From Bacillus sp. DTU_2020_1000418_1_SI_GHA_SEK_038 (lineage in GTDB: Bacteria; Bacillota; Bacilli; Bacillales; Cytobacillaceae): a DNA stretch of 64,000 nucleotides. The translations under genes and the position numbers were made by a program. Below are positions 55,638 through 64,000 of this stretch, piece by piece (positions within the stretch are counted from its first letter, which is position 1; the number at the start of each line of letters is the position of its first letter). Below the pieces are notes generated by a model that saw nothing but the letters and a program-made list of their open reading frames with translations, was not told the origin of the DNA and did not search any database. Location of the stretch: contig NZ_CP135435.1 in NCBI RefSeq assembly GCF_032341175.1, positions 620,001 through 684,000 on the forward strand, given 5' to 3'.

Positions 55638-56939
55638 ATGGAAGAAGTTTATAAGATCAAAAAAGCAACATACCATCTTTGGACATTTACCGTTAGCAAA
55701 CTGATTTCCACTTTCGGAGCACAGGTTTATTCATTTGCCATTAGCTTTTATATTTTACAAATGACGGGTTCTGCAACGAGTTTTGCAACTAACCTTATTT
55801 GCAGTATACTGCCGCGTACTCTTATATCTCCTTTTACAGGATATGCTGCGGATAGGTATTCAAGGAAGAAGATCGTAATCATTGCACAAATTGGTACAAC
55901 GCTTGCCATTGGGGGATTGCTCATTATCATCTTATCATCAGGTTTATCACTCGGTGCCATTTATGCAACAACCTGCATCTTGTCCATTACATCAACCTTT
56001 TCCGGAGTAACCTTCACATCATCCATTACAGGCCTTGTAGACAAGGAAAGAATTCAGAGAGCCATGTCGCTCAATCAAATGTCCATTTCTTTCGCTTCTA
56101 TTGGAAGTCCGGCAGTTGGCGGACTATTATACGGTACAGTCTCAATGCCAGTATTTTTAATTTTGTACATGGCCGCTTCCTCCATTGCTGTTATTCTTGA
56201 ATCAACGATGAATTTCAATCTCTTCGCCAATCGTAAGAAGGATGACAATGCCGAGCAAAAGGAATCGATGTGGCAAAGTATGAGAGCAGGAATTCATTAT
56301 TTGAAATTGCAGCCAATCGTTATGTCGATGATCTGGATCGGCCTGCTAGTAAATTTCTTATTCGGAGCGTTTGAGGTGGGCTATTCATTCATCCTAATTG
56401 AAAAATTGAAAATGTCATCCATTCATTTTGGCTTAACAGAGGGTGCTTTTGCATTTGGAATGCTGTTGCTGTCTATTTATTTAACAGTAAGAAAAGAAGT
56501 GAGGTTTCCATTTCTCTTATCCAAAAGAGGAATTATTGGGATGGGAATCACGATGGCGGGAGTAGGATTTCCGTTGCTAGTTTCTTTATCCTATAACATC
56601 GTATTTGCTTATTATATGTTCATTATGTTTGGTTTTGGCTTATTAGTCATAATCGTCAATACACCATTGCAGGTGATGATGCAAAAATTGATTGATGATG
56701 ATTTTAAGGGGCGGGTTTTTTCCATTCTTGAAACAATGGCCATGGCACTTATGCCATTAGGAATGGTCATCTACGGATTTATGTATGATATTTTTCCGGC
56801 ACAATGGATATTGTTTTTGTCTTCGGCTTTACTAATTGGAGTTGTACTTTTTCTTGCGAGACCTTCTGTTATTCGACAAGTGCATCCGGAGTTAAGAGGA
56901 GTTAAAGGAGTTAAGAATCATACGGAATCTTTTTCATAG
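55638..56939 (+). CDS. MFS transporter (drug exporter-like, MFS_3)
   Basis: 433 residues with about 12 hydrophobic helices and the loop 2-3 motif AADRYSRKK (motif A of major facilitators). It resembles macrolide/enterobactin-type exporters of the MFS_3 group. The substrate is unknown. ATG 55638 follows GTGGAGGA; the open frame extends further upstream to 55572 but that part contains the operator. Two palindromes and a divergent XRE regulator suggest inducible control. Confidence 0.87.
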   Translation: MEEVYKIKKATYHLWTFTVSKLISTFGAQVYSFAISFYILQMTGSATSFATNLICSILPRTLISPFTGYAADRYSRKKIVIIAQIGTTLAIGGLLIIILSSGLSLGAIYATTCILSITSTFSGVTFTSSITGLVDKERIQRAMSLNQMSISFASIGSPAVGGLLYGTVSMPVFLILYMAASSIAVILESTMNFNLFANRKKDDNAEQKESMWQSMRAGIHYLKLQPIVMSMIWIGLLVNFLFGAFEVGYSFILIEKLKMSSIHFGLTEGAFAFGMLLLSIYLTVRKEVRFPFLLSKRGIIGMGITMAGVGFPLLVSLSYNIVFAYYMFIMFGFGLLVIIVNTPLQVMMQKLIDDDFKGRVFSILETMAMALMPLGMVIYGFMYDIFPAQWILFLSSALLIGVVLFLARPSVIRQVHPELRGVKGVKNHTESFS

Positions 56940-57032
56940 AATCTTTGAAAAAGAGATTAATAGAACAAAGGAATTTTCCTTTCGAATAACGAAATAAAGT
57001 AAGGAGATTTAAGAAAAGGGGAGAAACTAACC

Positions 57033-58418
57033 ATGTCATTACAAGCTAGCATTTTATTTTCCAATGATGCGCGCATTCAAGAAAATAATCACATTAAACA
57101 ATATGTTGAAAATAGCAAGGCAGCTTTCACAGCCTTGTTTCTTGGGAAAGAGTTGACAGTTGTTATAAAAGAAATTGAGCGAGAGAAGCAGTCTCTTGAA
57201 AAAATCCGGATGGTAGCAGGAGCTATTGCACGTGAATTAGGCAGCCGCCAAGTATTAAAGGCAGTTATTCATGCAGATCCAATGAAAGAGGCATTGCCAA
57301 GCCTGCAGCCAGATGAGTTAGTCACTGCCTTTGTGGAAGGCTGGCATTTAGGCGCATATAAATTTGTTATTTACAAGTCTAAGGAAGACCTTACTCATAC
57401 TGAATTAATAGTAGGAGGAGGAGCGGAATTTCAGCCATTTATTGAAACGGGAAAAATTCGTGCGGCTGCAACAAATTTTTCCCGTGATCTGATGAATGAG
57501 GTTCCTAATGTTTTGAACCCAGAAACATTTCCTTTGATCTTACAGGATGAGTTTTCCGAAACAAATGTTCAGGTGAATGTATTCGATAAAGAAAAACTCG
57601 AGGAAATGGAAATGAACGGCGTTTTAACCGTTGGACGCGGAAGTAAATACATGCCATCCTTTGTTGAGCTTGTTTATAAGGGAGATGAGTCAAAGCCGCT
57701 TGTAGCTCTTGTTGGAAAGGGAGTTACGTTTGATACAGGGGGAATAAGCCTGAAGAGTGGCAGAGATTTAAGCGATATGAGAATGGACATGGGAGGGGCG
57801 GCTGCTGTTGCAGGAGCCATGAAGTTATTGGCTGCATCAAATGCAAAGGTCAATGTGGTGGCATTGATTCCAATCGTTGAAAACTCACCAGATAATACGT
57901 CAGTGCTTCCAGGGGAAATTATCCGTTATAAAAACGGTCATACCGTCCAGGTTGGGAACACGGATGCAGAAGGACGCCTCATCCTAGCTGACGGCCTTAT
58001 TCGTGCAGGTGAATGGGGAGCTGACCATGTTGTTAATATTGCCACTTTGACAGGGGCGATTGTGAATGCACTTGGAACTAAATTAGCCGGAGTCTTTGGC
58101 GATGAGCAGCTTTCTAACGAAATAAGGATGCTGGGCAAGGAAAATGGCGACTTTGTTTGGCCAATGCCATTAGTGGATGAATATGATAGTTACTTAAGAA
58201 GTAATTATGCAGATTTCAGCAATATTAGCTCTAAAGGAGAAGCGGGATCAATTACGGCAGGTTTATTTCTCCGCCGTTTTGTACCCCAATCATGCAAATG
58301 GCTTCATGTGGATATGGCGGGGGTAATGGAAAGTGAAGAAAACGGTTATTATCCGAAAACCGCAACAGGATTTGGTGCGAGATTACTTGCAGATTTTACA
58401 GTTCATGTTTCAAAGTAA
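57033..58418 (+). CDS. M17 leucyl aminopeptidase family protein
   Basis: 461 residues. The signature NTDAEGRLILADGL (about 309-322) and the metal ligands in KGVTFDTGGISLK (about 229-241) and MDMGGAAAVAGAM are intact, so a two-zinc exopeptidase is expected. The N-terminal domain (1-150) is the usual macrodomain-like part. ATG 57033 has GGGGAGAAACTAACC upstream. It follows the MFS gene by 93 bp. Confidence 0.92.
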   Translation: MSLQASILFSNDARIQENNHIKQYVENSKAAFTALFLGKELTVVIKEIEREKQSLEKIRMVAGAIARELGSRQVLKAVIHADPMKEALPSLQPDELVTAFVEGWHLGAYKFVIYKSKEDLTHTELIVGGGAEFQPFIETGKIRAAATNFSRDLMNEVPNVLNPETFPLILQDEFSETNVQVNVFDKEKLEEMEMNGVLTVGRGSKYMPSFVELVYKGDESKPLVALVGKGVTFDTGGISLKSGRDLSDMRMDMGGAAAVAGAMKLLAASNAKVNVVALIPIVENSPDNTSVLPGEIIRYKNGHTVQVGNTDAEGRLILADGLIRAGEWGADHVVNIATLTGAIVNALGTKLAGVFGDEQLSNEIRMLGKENGDFVWPMPLVDEYDSYLRSNYADFSNISSKGEAGSITAGLFLRRFVPQSCKWLHVDMAGVMESEENGYYPKTATGFGARLLADFTVHVSK

Positions 58419-58596
58419 ATGTAATATGGCTATAAGAGACACTTACTTTTCTATATAATAACTAAATTGTCGTTGGATTCAGCAGAACTTGTCCTTGATG
58501 TACGGAGTAATCACCAGCGCAGAGAAATGAAGCCAACGACATTTACATACTGAGTTGAGATTGCTTAATCATGAATTTATTTTGGGAGGAACCCGT

Positions 58597-59409
58597 TTGT
58601 TAACTAGCGAACAATTAATAGACATTAAAGAACTTCAGCAAGCATGTGAGGCTTCAGAAACATTTGACCTTAAGCTCAATTGGGATATGCTGAAAACTCG
58701 GACAGGAAAAGATAGAGAGGATTTTTTCTATTACGAGGATGAAAAATTAGTAGGTTTTATCGGTCTATATGGCTTTGGAAATAAGGTTGAAATATGTGGA
58801 ATGGTTCATCCAGATTTCCGCCGAAAAGGAATCTTTACTGGGCTTTTTCATGAAGCCCTTCACGAAGTAAAAGAAAAAGGCTATAGGAAGGTTCTTTTAA
58901 ATGCCCCTTCTAATTCAAAATCAGCAAAAGATTTTCTAGAAAGGATCCCATGTAAGTATTCTTTTTCGGAATATCAAATGAAGTGGGAAGAAACAGAGAT
59001 GGACAAATCCGAGGATGTGACTCTTAGACTATCAACTCCAGACGATTTTGAACTAGAAGTTCAATTGGAGGTTCAATGCTTTGGATTTGAAGAAGAGGAA
59101 GCGAGAGCCTACAATACTCAAAGATATGTTGATGACCAATATTATATAATTTTGTCTAGTGGAAAGGCGGTAGGGAAAATTCGAGTTTCTCACCTTGGTG
59201 GTGAAGCTTGGATTTATGGTTTTGCCGTACTTCCCGAGTTTCAAGGAAAAGGAATTGGGCGGAAGGCCTTAACAAATATTGTCCTAAAGGAACATAAGGC
59301 AGGTTTTCCTATTTTCCTAGAGGTGGAAGCGAAAAACGCTCATGCGTTACGATTATATGAATCATGCGGATTTAGAGCCTATCACTCCCAGGATTATTAT
59401 GAGATTTAA
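58597..59409 (+). CDS. Tandem GNAT acetyltransferase
   Basis: 270 residues with two GNAT domains. The first (about 45-135) has VEICGMVHPDFRRKGIFTGLFHEAL. The second (about 150-270) has AWIYGFAVLPEFQGKGIGRKALTNIVL (acetyl-CoA binding R/QxxGxG/A) and NAHALRLYESCGFRAYHSQDYYEI. Both pyrophosphate loops are intact. The substrate is unknown. TTG 58597 is chosen since TTGGGAGGAA lies 7 bp upstream; an open frame continues to 58555 without a better site. Confidence 0.82.
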   Translation: MLTSEQLIDIKELQQACEASETFDLKLNWDMLKTRTGKDREDFFYYEDEKLVGFIGLYGFGNKVEICGMVHPDFRRKGIFTGLFHEALHEVKEKGYRKVLLNAPSNSKSAKDFLERIPCKYSFSEYQMKWEETEMDKSEDVTLRLSTPDDFELEVQLEVQCFGFEEEEARAYNTQRYVDDQYYIILSSGKAVGKIRVSHLGGEAWIYGFAVLPEFQGKGIGRKALTNIVLKEHKAGFPIFLEVEAKNAHALRLYESCGFRAYHSQDYYEI

Positions 59410-59458
59410 GATTGTATGATAAAGGATAGGTGTTTCCTTCCATATGAATCTAGGTAAC

Positions 59459-59487
59459 TTGACATATTTTATCGTATATTGTAGACT
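59459..59487 (+). promoter_or_regulatory. Promoter of the lysine-riboswitch operon
   Basis: TTGACA, 17 bp, TAGACT. It lies just upstream of the L-box. Confidence 0.6.
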
Positions 59488-59504
59488 ACATGTAACAATT
59501 TAAT

Positions 59505-59705
59505 AAGGCCTCACTTTTACTAGTGAGGTAGAGGCGCGATATTTAATAGTCTTTAGTGGAGCTTGAGAAGCAATGATGCTAGAGAGAAGGAAATTTCGCC
59601 GAAGCTTGTAATATTCTCAGTATTACCGGCTGGGTCTGCAGTTAAGAGCTGCAGGACTGTCTCAATAAACTTCCCGGTTTATTGAGGGGTGCTATCTCAT
59701 TTAGG
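59505..59705 (+). ncRNA. Lysine riboswitch (L-box)
   Basis: The conserved L-box core is present in order: GAGGTAGAGGCGCGAT at 59525, TAATAGTC, AAGGAAATTTCGCCGAAGC at 59587-59605, GGCTGGGTCTGC at 59628, a GACTGTCTC element, and GCTATCTCAT at 59691. P1 is formed by 59523-59531 with 59692-59700. A hairpin CCTCAC...GTGAGG at 59510-59528 could compete with P1. It is followed by a terminator, so lysine most likely ends transcription before the transporter genes. Confidence 0.93.
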
Positions 59706-59739
59706 GAAAAGAAGAGGACTTAAGGGCAACGAATGTAAC

Positions 59740-59775
59740 GAGACCTGAGTTTATCCCAGGTCTCTTTTTATTTTG
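59740..59775 (+). terminator. Riboswitch-controlled terminator
   Basis: GAGACCTG and CAGGTCTC form the stem, followed by TTTTTATTTT. It lies about 35 bp after the riboswitch aptamer and 107 bp before the first gene. Confidence 0.88.
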
Positions 59776-59881
59776 TGAATTACCAAAATAAATGGAATAT
59801 TGCCATTATTAAGAGGTGGCAGTCATACCTAGTTAAATGGAAAAATATACTAAACTATTATAGCAAAAGGGGAGTATGATC

Positions 59882-60739
59882 ATGAGGAAAAAATTATCAT
59901 TATTTTTAGTAATGTCTTTATCTATGATTTTGCTTTTAGCAGGATGTGGTACAAGCGGTGATACTGAAAAAGCAAAAGACTCAGGCAGCGCAGGCGATGA
60001 TTCTAAGGGAACTTTTAAGGTCGGTATGGAAGCAGGATATGCACCATTCAACTGGACACAAATAGATGATTCCAATGGCGGTGTGAAAATCGATGGCAAT
60101 GCAGAGTATGCAGGCGGATACGATGTGGAAATTGCAAAAAAGATTGCTGAAGGCTTAGGAAAAGAACTAGTCATTGTGAAAACAGAATGGGACGGCCTTG
60201 TTCCAGCCTTACAATCAGGCAAATTAGATGCCATTATTGCAGGTATGTCACCGACAGAAGAACGTAAACAGACAATTGATTTCTCAGAAAACTATTATAC
60301 ATCACATTTTGTAATGGTTGTTAAAAAGGGTGGTCCTTTTGAAGGGGCAACTTCTATTCAAGACTTTAAGGGTGCCAAAATTACTGGTCAGTTAAATACA
60401 TCTCACTACGCTGTAATCGACCAAATTGAAGGCGTACAGAAAAAGCCGGCTATGGATAATTTCCCTGCGATGCGTGTAGCTTTAGAATCAGGAATAATTG
60501 ATGGATATGTTTCAGAACGTCCTGAAGGAATCAGTGCTTCTTCGGCTAATGCTAACTTTGCAATGGTAGAATTTGAAGATGGATTTGAAGCAGATGAGGC
60601 AGATACAGCGGTAGCAGTTGGACTAGTTAAAGGCAGTGACTTAACAGAGAAAATCAATGAAATTTTAGCAGGCATCTCTGAAGAAGAGCGCCAAAATATT
60701 ATGGATACTGCGGTCAAAAATCAACCAGCAGCAGAATAA
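59882..60739 (+). CDS. Amino-acid ABC transporter substrate-binding lipoprotein, probably lysine
   Basis: 285 residues. It begins with a lipoprotein signal peptide with lipobox LLAGC (Cys about 21), then a Gly/Ser/Asp linker and an SBP_bac_3 fold (FKVGMEAGYAPFNW, AGGYDVEIAKKIAEGLGKEL, WDGLVPALQSGKLDAIIAGMSPTEERK). The Arg and Asp residues that grip the amino-acid backbone are present. ATG 59882 follows AAGGGGAG. Specificity for lysine is inferred from the riboswitch. Confidence 0.9.
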   Translation: MRKKLSLFLVMSLSMILLLAGCGTSGDTEKAKDSGSAGDDSKGTFKVGMEAGYAPFNWTQIDDSNGGVKIDGNAEYAGGYDVEIAKKIAEGLGKELVIVKTEWDGLVPALQSGKLDAIIAGMSPTEERKQTIDFSENYYTSHFVMVVKKGGPFEGATSIQDFKGAKITGQLNTSHYAVIDQIEGVQKKPAMDNFPAMRVALESGIIDGYVSERPEGISASSANANFAMVEFEDGFEADEADTAVAVGLVKGSDLTEKINEILAGISEEERQNIMDTAVKNQPAAE

Positions 60740-60750
60740 TGTAGAAGTGA

Positions 60751-60785
60751 ATACCGGCTGCATCCCATTGCAGCCGGTATTTAGA
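60751..60785 (+). terminator. Intra-operon attenuator hairpin
   Basis: A 12-bp perfect stem ATACCGGCTGCA/TGCAGCCGGTAT with a 6-base loop and a TTAGATTTT tail between the binding-protein and permease genes. Such hairpins let the binding protein be made in excess. Confidence 0.7.
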
Positions 60786-60823
60786 TTTTGTCTAGCTTCC
60801 GCATTTCTATTAGGGGGGAAAGT

Positions 60824-61546
60824 ATGAGCTTAGAGTGGATTTTAACAATGATTTCAAACAACTGGCCGATGTTCCTTCGTGGAGCAGGGATGACACTCTT
60901 TGTTTCCATAATTGGTACAGTCATTGGAGGAATTATAGGGTTATTGGCAGGAGTCATACGAACAATTCCTGTGCCTGAAAATAAATTCAAACGAATATTT
61001 TTAAAAGCAGTAAATGCCATTCTTTCTATTTATATAGAATTTTTCCGAGGAACACCGATGATTGTACAGGCCATGGTTATTTTTTATGGTTCTGCATTAG
61101 CATTTGGCATAGATATGAATGTAACAGTTGCAGCAATCGTGATCGTATCGATTAATACGGGGGCATATATGGCCGAAATTGTTCGAGGTGGTGTTATTTC
61201 AATCGATCGAGGACAGTTTGAAGCTGCTCAAGCGGTTGGGATGAATCATGTGCAAACGATGCTCAATGTCGTATTGCCGCAAGTCATTCGCAATATTTTA
61301 CCGGCAACTGGTAATCAATTTATAATTAATATTAAAGATACATCCGTACTGAACGTCATTGGCGTAACAGAACTGTATTTCCAAACAAAAACAGTGGCTG
61401 GAATCAGCTTCAAATACTTTGAACCATTCTTTGTTGCGTGTGTTCTGTATTTCGTCATGACTTTTACGGTAACACTCATTCTGCGCTACTGGGAAAGAAA
61501 ATTAGATGGACCGGAAAATTACAGCATGACTGAATCAAAAGCTTAG
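60824..61546 (+). CDS. Amino-acid ABC transporter permease
   Basis: 240 residues of the HisMQ type: five predicted membrane helices, EFFRGTPMIVQAMVIF in the middle and the coupling EAA loop EAAQAVGMNHVQTMLNVVLPQVIRN. ATG 60824 follows GGGGGGAAAG; in-frame ATG 60788 is upstream of this. It sits between binding protein and ATPase in the lysine-regulated operon. Confidence 0.9.
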   Translation: MSLEWILTMISNNWPMFLRGAGMTLFVSIIGTVIGGIIGLLAGVIRTIPVPENKFKRIFLKAVNAILSIYIEFFRGTPMIVQAMVIFYGSALAFGIDMNVTVAAIVIVSINTGAYMAEIVRGGVISIDRGQFEAAQAVGMNHVQTMLNVVLPQVIRNILPATGNQFIINIKDTSVLNVIGVTELYFQTKTVAGISFKYFEPFFVACVLYFVMTFTVTLILRYWERKLDGPENYSMTESKA

Positions 61547-61556
61547 TAATCAGAAA

Positions 61557-61690
61557 AGCGCGATGTCCTACCAAAAGCTACGCTTTTGGTCGTGCGATGT
61601 ATCACTGACGATGCATTCCTTGTCCTGTCGCATTGTCAACACTAGTACGTCCTGTACGTCGGGGCTAGGCGCTAAAGCTAGACAAAAACG
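61557..61690 (+). repeat. Intergenic repeat element between permease and ATPase genes
   Basis: 134 bp with hairpins (AAAAGCTACGCTTTT) and the string CACTAGTACGTCCTGTACGTCGGGGCTAGGCGCTAAAGCTAGACA in parts. I recall such 'GTCTAGCT..GCGCCTAGCCCC' elements as abundant intergenic repeats in many Bacillus species. A short piece (TTTTGTCTAGCTTCCGC) also lies at 60785. Confidence 0.65.
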
Positions 61691-61704
61691 AAGGAGGAGC
61701 ACTT

Positions 61705-62439
61705 TTGGAAAAAGTAATTGAAGTACAGCATTTAAGCAAATCCTTTGGATCACATGAAGTATTAAAAGATATCGATTTTTCCGTAAATAAAGGGGAAGTT
61801 GTTTGTATTATTGGTTCATCCGGTTCCGGTAAATCGACTCTTCTTCGTTGTATAAATCTTTTAGAAAAGCCAAGCGGCGGTCAAATTATTTATCATGGTG
61901 AAAATATTTTAGACGATAAACATGATATTCATGCTTACCGCACAAAGCTTGGAATGGTTTTTCAGCAATTTAATCTTTTTAATAATCACACTGTTCTCAG
62001 CAATTGTGTTGTCGGCCAGGTGAAGGTATTAAAGCGCTCAAAAGAAGAAGCGGAAAAAATTGCTATGAAATATTTAAAGGTCGTTGGCATGGACCAATAT
62101 GTAAATGCAAAGTCTAAGCAGTTATCTGGAGGGCAAAAACAGCGGGTAGCCATTGCACGAGCACTTTCTATGGAGCCGGATGTTATGTTATTTGATGAAC
62201 CGACTTCAGCCCTTGATCCGGAGATGGTTGGAGAGGTTCTTAAAGTCATGAAGGAGCTCGCTGAAACAGGTCTTACCATGTTGATTGTTACGCATGAAAT
62301 GGAGTTTGCCCGGGAAGTTTCAGATCGTATCGTATTTATGGATAAAGGGGTTATTGCCGAGGAGGGAACGCCAGAGCAAATCTTTAATCACCCAACGCAA
62401 GAACGTACGAGAGAATTCTTGAAACGTACATTAAAATAA
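61705..62439 (+). CDS. Amino-acid ABC transporter ATPase
   Basis: 244 residues: Walker [10 protein letters not shown] (37-45), Q-loop [11 protein letters not shown] signature [15 protein letters not shown] (about 139), Walker [14 protein letters not shown] and H-loop VTHEM. Typical GlnQ/ArtR-type ATPase. The start is TTG 61705 with AAGGAGGAG 5 bp upstream. Confidence 0.94.
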   Translation: MEKVIEVQHLSKSFGSHEVLKDIDFSVNKGEVVCIIGSSGSGKSTLLRCINLLEKPSGGQIIYHGENILDDKHDIHAYRTKLGMVFQQFNLFNNHTVLSNCVVGQVKVLKRSKEEAEKIAMKYLKVVGMDQYVNAKSKQLSGGQKQRVAIARALSMEPDVMLFDEPTSALDPEMVGEVLKVMKELAETGLTMLIVTHEMEFAREVSDRIVFMDKGVIAEEGTPEQIFNHPTQERTREFLKRTLK

Positions 62440-62498
62440 ACCTAGTGTACAGATATTGGAACAAGTAGGGTTCCAACGGTCCACGCTTAATACAAGAA

Positions 62499-62545
62499 AG
62501 GCGTTCATAAAGTATCCAATTAACTTTATGAACGCCTATTTTCGG
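62499..62545 (+). terminator. Rho-independent terminator of the ABC operon
   Basis: A 15-bp perfect stem AGGCGTTCATAAAGT with its complement, then ATTTTCGG. Confidence 0.75.
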
Positions 62546-62616
62546 TGTCATTTTATACTGGCTGAATGATATGAGAAAGAGAAGTCATGCTTTGAGAGAG
62601 TATTTCTACAAAACAG

Positions 62617-62647
62617 AAAGCCGGTTGTCAGCGTGGACAATCGGCTT
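62617..62647 (-). terminator. Terminator of the HxlR gene
   Basis: AAAGCCGATTGTCC pairs with the downstream GGTTGTC-CGGCTTT part around a short loop, abutting the stop codon on the minus strand. Confidence 0.65.
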
Positions 62648-62971
62648 TTATTCGTCAGATTCTGCATCTAACCACGTTTGTGACCATTTTTCTATTTCCT
62701 TCATAATTGGCTCCAAGGCTAGACCTTTTTCAGTTAAGGAATACTCGATTCGCACTGGTGTTTCCGGGTAGACTTCACGTTTGACGATTCCTTGGTTTTC
62801 AAGATCCTTCAGTCGTTCTGAAAGGACTCTTCCGCTTATGCCAATTGAGGATTCTAACGCACAGAAACGTTTTGTCCCTGTTAGAAGCTGGTAAATCACG
62901 AGGCCAGTCCAGCGTTGACTCAAGATACTCATGGCATTCTCGAATCGAGGACAAACAAGAGATTTATTCAT
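62648..62971 (-). CDS. HxlR-family transcriptional regulator
   Basis: 107 residues with a winged helix: CPRFENAMSILSQRWTGLVIYQLLTGTKRF, GISGRVLSERLKDLENQGIVKREVYPETPVRIEYSLTEKG. The conserved N-terminal cysteine (Cys7), which senses reactive aldehydes or disulfide stress in HypR/YodB relatives, is present. ATG 62971 starts the gene. It is divergent from an FAD monooxygenase that it most likely represses. Confidence 0.9.
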   Translation of the reverse strand: MNKSLVCPRFENAMSILSQRWTGLVIYQLLTGTKRFCALESSIGISGRVLSERLKDLENQGIVKREVYPETPVRIEYSLTEKGLALEPIMKEIEKWSQTWLDAESDE

Positions 62972-63044
62972 CGTCCATCACCCCTGTATTTATATAATAA
63001 CATATTGCGATAATCATTATAATTACCTTACATCATAAATTCAC

Positions 63045-63073
63045 TTGACACAAGTGCCTTTGAAAAATATAAT
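63045..63073 (+). promoter_or_regulatory. Consensus SigA promoter of the monooxygenase gene
   Basis: TTGACA and TATAAT, both perfect, with a 17-bp spacer. Confidence 0.9.
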
Positions 63074-63089
63074 TACTTACATAAAGTAA
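63073..63089. promoter_or_regulatory. Operator-like inverted repeat next to the promoter
   Basis: TTACTT-ACATA-AAGTAA starts at the last base of the -10 element, where a bound HxlR dimer would block transcription. A related half-site string ATTACCTTACAT is at 63021. Confidence 0.55.
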
Positions 63090-63178
63090 CTAACTTATAA
63101 AACTGAAATTTAGGATCATTATTTTAAAATATACGAATTACGAAATGGGATTTAATTTGGGATAAATGGAGGGTTAGC

Positions 63179-64000
63179 ATGAATCTTGAAGCGGATGTAT
63201 GCATCGTTGGTGCTGGCCCTGGCGGAGCGCTATTAGGGTATTTGCTGGCGAAGAATAATATTTCAACGATTGTTGTCGAGCGTCATGACGGGATTGATAA
63301 AGAATTCCGAGGAGAACATTTAAATAAGGATGGAGAAGCCATTTTAAAAAAATATGGCCTATATGAAAAGGTTGAAAATGAAGGACTTCTTCTAATGGAA
63401 CGAATCGAATATTGGCATCATGGTCAAGTGATTAAGACGATTACTCCTGCTGATGGAGATAAACATGTGGGAATCCATGTCCCGCAGCGGAATTTATTAA
63501 GCGTGCTGATCGGAGAATCCGAACTATATCATAATTACAAGCTCATGATGGGCACGAAGGTTACTGAATTAATCAAAGATGAAAATGGCCGTATTACGGG
63601 AGTAAAAGCCATAAATGACGATCAGGAAGTGACCATTAACAGCTCCGTTGTTGTGGGTGCGGATGGGCGGTTTTCTACAGTAAGAAAATTGGCGGAAATG
63701 CCGTTTCGGACGATCAAACATGGCTATGACCTCCTTTGGGCCAAAATAACAAGCCCGGCAGGATGGGAGCCAACGATTAAACAGACATTGGTTGGAGAAA
63801 GGCAGCTAGCCTTATTTACCCAGGCAGGCGGATTTATACAAATCGGCTGGAATATCGAAGAGGGTTCGTATCCCTTTTTGAAAAAGCAGTCCTTTGAACC
63901 GTTTATTAAGCAAGTGATAGATGCATTTCCGGAATTGACAGAAACGGTTCAGCAGCATGTTCAATCATGGAATGATTTTATTTTATTAAAAGTTCAAAGC
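63179..64000 (+). CDS. FAD-dependent monooxygenase, 3' partial
   Basis: 274 codons visible; the frame runs off the right edge. The N-terminal Rossmann motif VGAGPGGALLGYLLA (about 10-24), the NAD(P)H/FAD motif VVGADGRFSTVRKL (about 159-172) and EFRGEHL near 42 show a UbiH/PHBH-like aromatic hydroxylase. The second FAD motif (GD...P) lies beyond the window. ATG 63179 follows TGGAGGG. It has a strong promoter and a divergent HxlR regulator, so induction by a toxic aromatic or quinone is a reasonable inference. Confidence 0.88.
   Translation, partial: MNLEADVCIVGAGPGGALLGYLLAKNNISTIVVERHDGIDKEFRGEHLNKDGEAILKKYGLYEKVENEGLLLMERIEYWHHGQVIKTITPADGDKHVGIHVPQRNLLSVLIGESELYHNYKLMMGTKVTELIKDENGRITGVKAINDDQEVTINSSVVVGADGRFSTVRKLAEMPFRTIKHGYDLLWAKITSPAGWEPTIKQTLVGERQLALFTQAGGFIQIGWNIEEGSYPFLKKQSFEPFIKQVIDAFPELTETVQQHVQSWNDFILLKVQS

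Overview
The window looks like a chromosomal segment of a low-GC, endospore-forming Bacillaceae (Bacillus sensu lato). The evidence is AT-rich DNA, strong AGGAGG-type ribosome binding sites with frequent GTG/TTG starts, a GerP-type spore germination gene, a Bacillus-style dagK-rlmCD neighbourhood, an L-box lysine riboswitch, and intergenic repeats of a kind common in Bacillus. I saw no rRNA, tRNA or CRISPR array. The species cannot be named from the sequence alone.

Left part (1-17.5 kb): a truncated membrane protein gene, dagK, a small RelE/ParE-like toxin-antitoxin pair and rlmCD form the conserved frame. Directly after rlmCD lies an accessory island with a complete four-gene Wadjet system in the order jetD-jetA-jetB-jetC (TOPRIM nuclease, kleisin, KITE protein, MukB-like SMC). 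Small hypothetical genes, a broken retropepsin gene, a DUF1456 gene and a YgjP-type metallopeptidase gene follow. Two degenerate copies of the rlmCD 3' end (near 15.95 and 17.43 kb) and a second retropepsin tail divide the island into blocks, suggesting repeated insertion at the rlmCD 3' end.

Middle (17.8-35 kb): a WGR plus PARP-regulatory-domain protein without a catalytic domain, an unrecognised two-gene module with a 1091-residue Sel1-repeat membrane protein, a Dus enzyme, and a series of small stand-alone genes (VOC, PhzF, DUF6054, GyrI-like, DUF1801, DHFR-like, methyltransferase). It also holds an intact IS21-type element with a 5-bp target duplication, and a rearrangement junction where a headless chemotaxis receptor meets a headless TauE/SafE permease.

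35-46 kb: an AcoR-like sigma-54 activator with a downstream butanediol dehydrogenase gene that has a near-consensus -24/-12 promoter and TGAGA boxes repeated every 20 bp. Next come a CBS-domain protein, then a STAND (NB-ARC-like) ATPase with TPRs in tandem with a PGRP-type peptidoglycan amidase. That pair is the best candidate in the window for an undescribed defence-like module. A protein with three 48-bp repeats and a TetM-like ribosomal protection protein follow.

46-64 kb: mostly housekeeping and regulatory genes: GerP, CapA, a frameshifted membrane protein, an endonuclease I gene bracketed by partial copies of the neighbouring anti-sigma gene, an ECF sigma/anti-sigma pair, convergent GGDEF and EAL genes, an XRE-TPR regulator divergent from an MFS exporter with two identical-type palindromes between them, an M17 aminopeptidase, a tandem GNAT protein, a lysine-riboswitch-controlled amino-acid ABC transporter, and an HxlR regulator divergent from an FAD monooxygenase that runs off the window.
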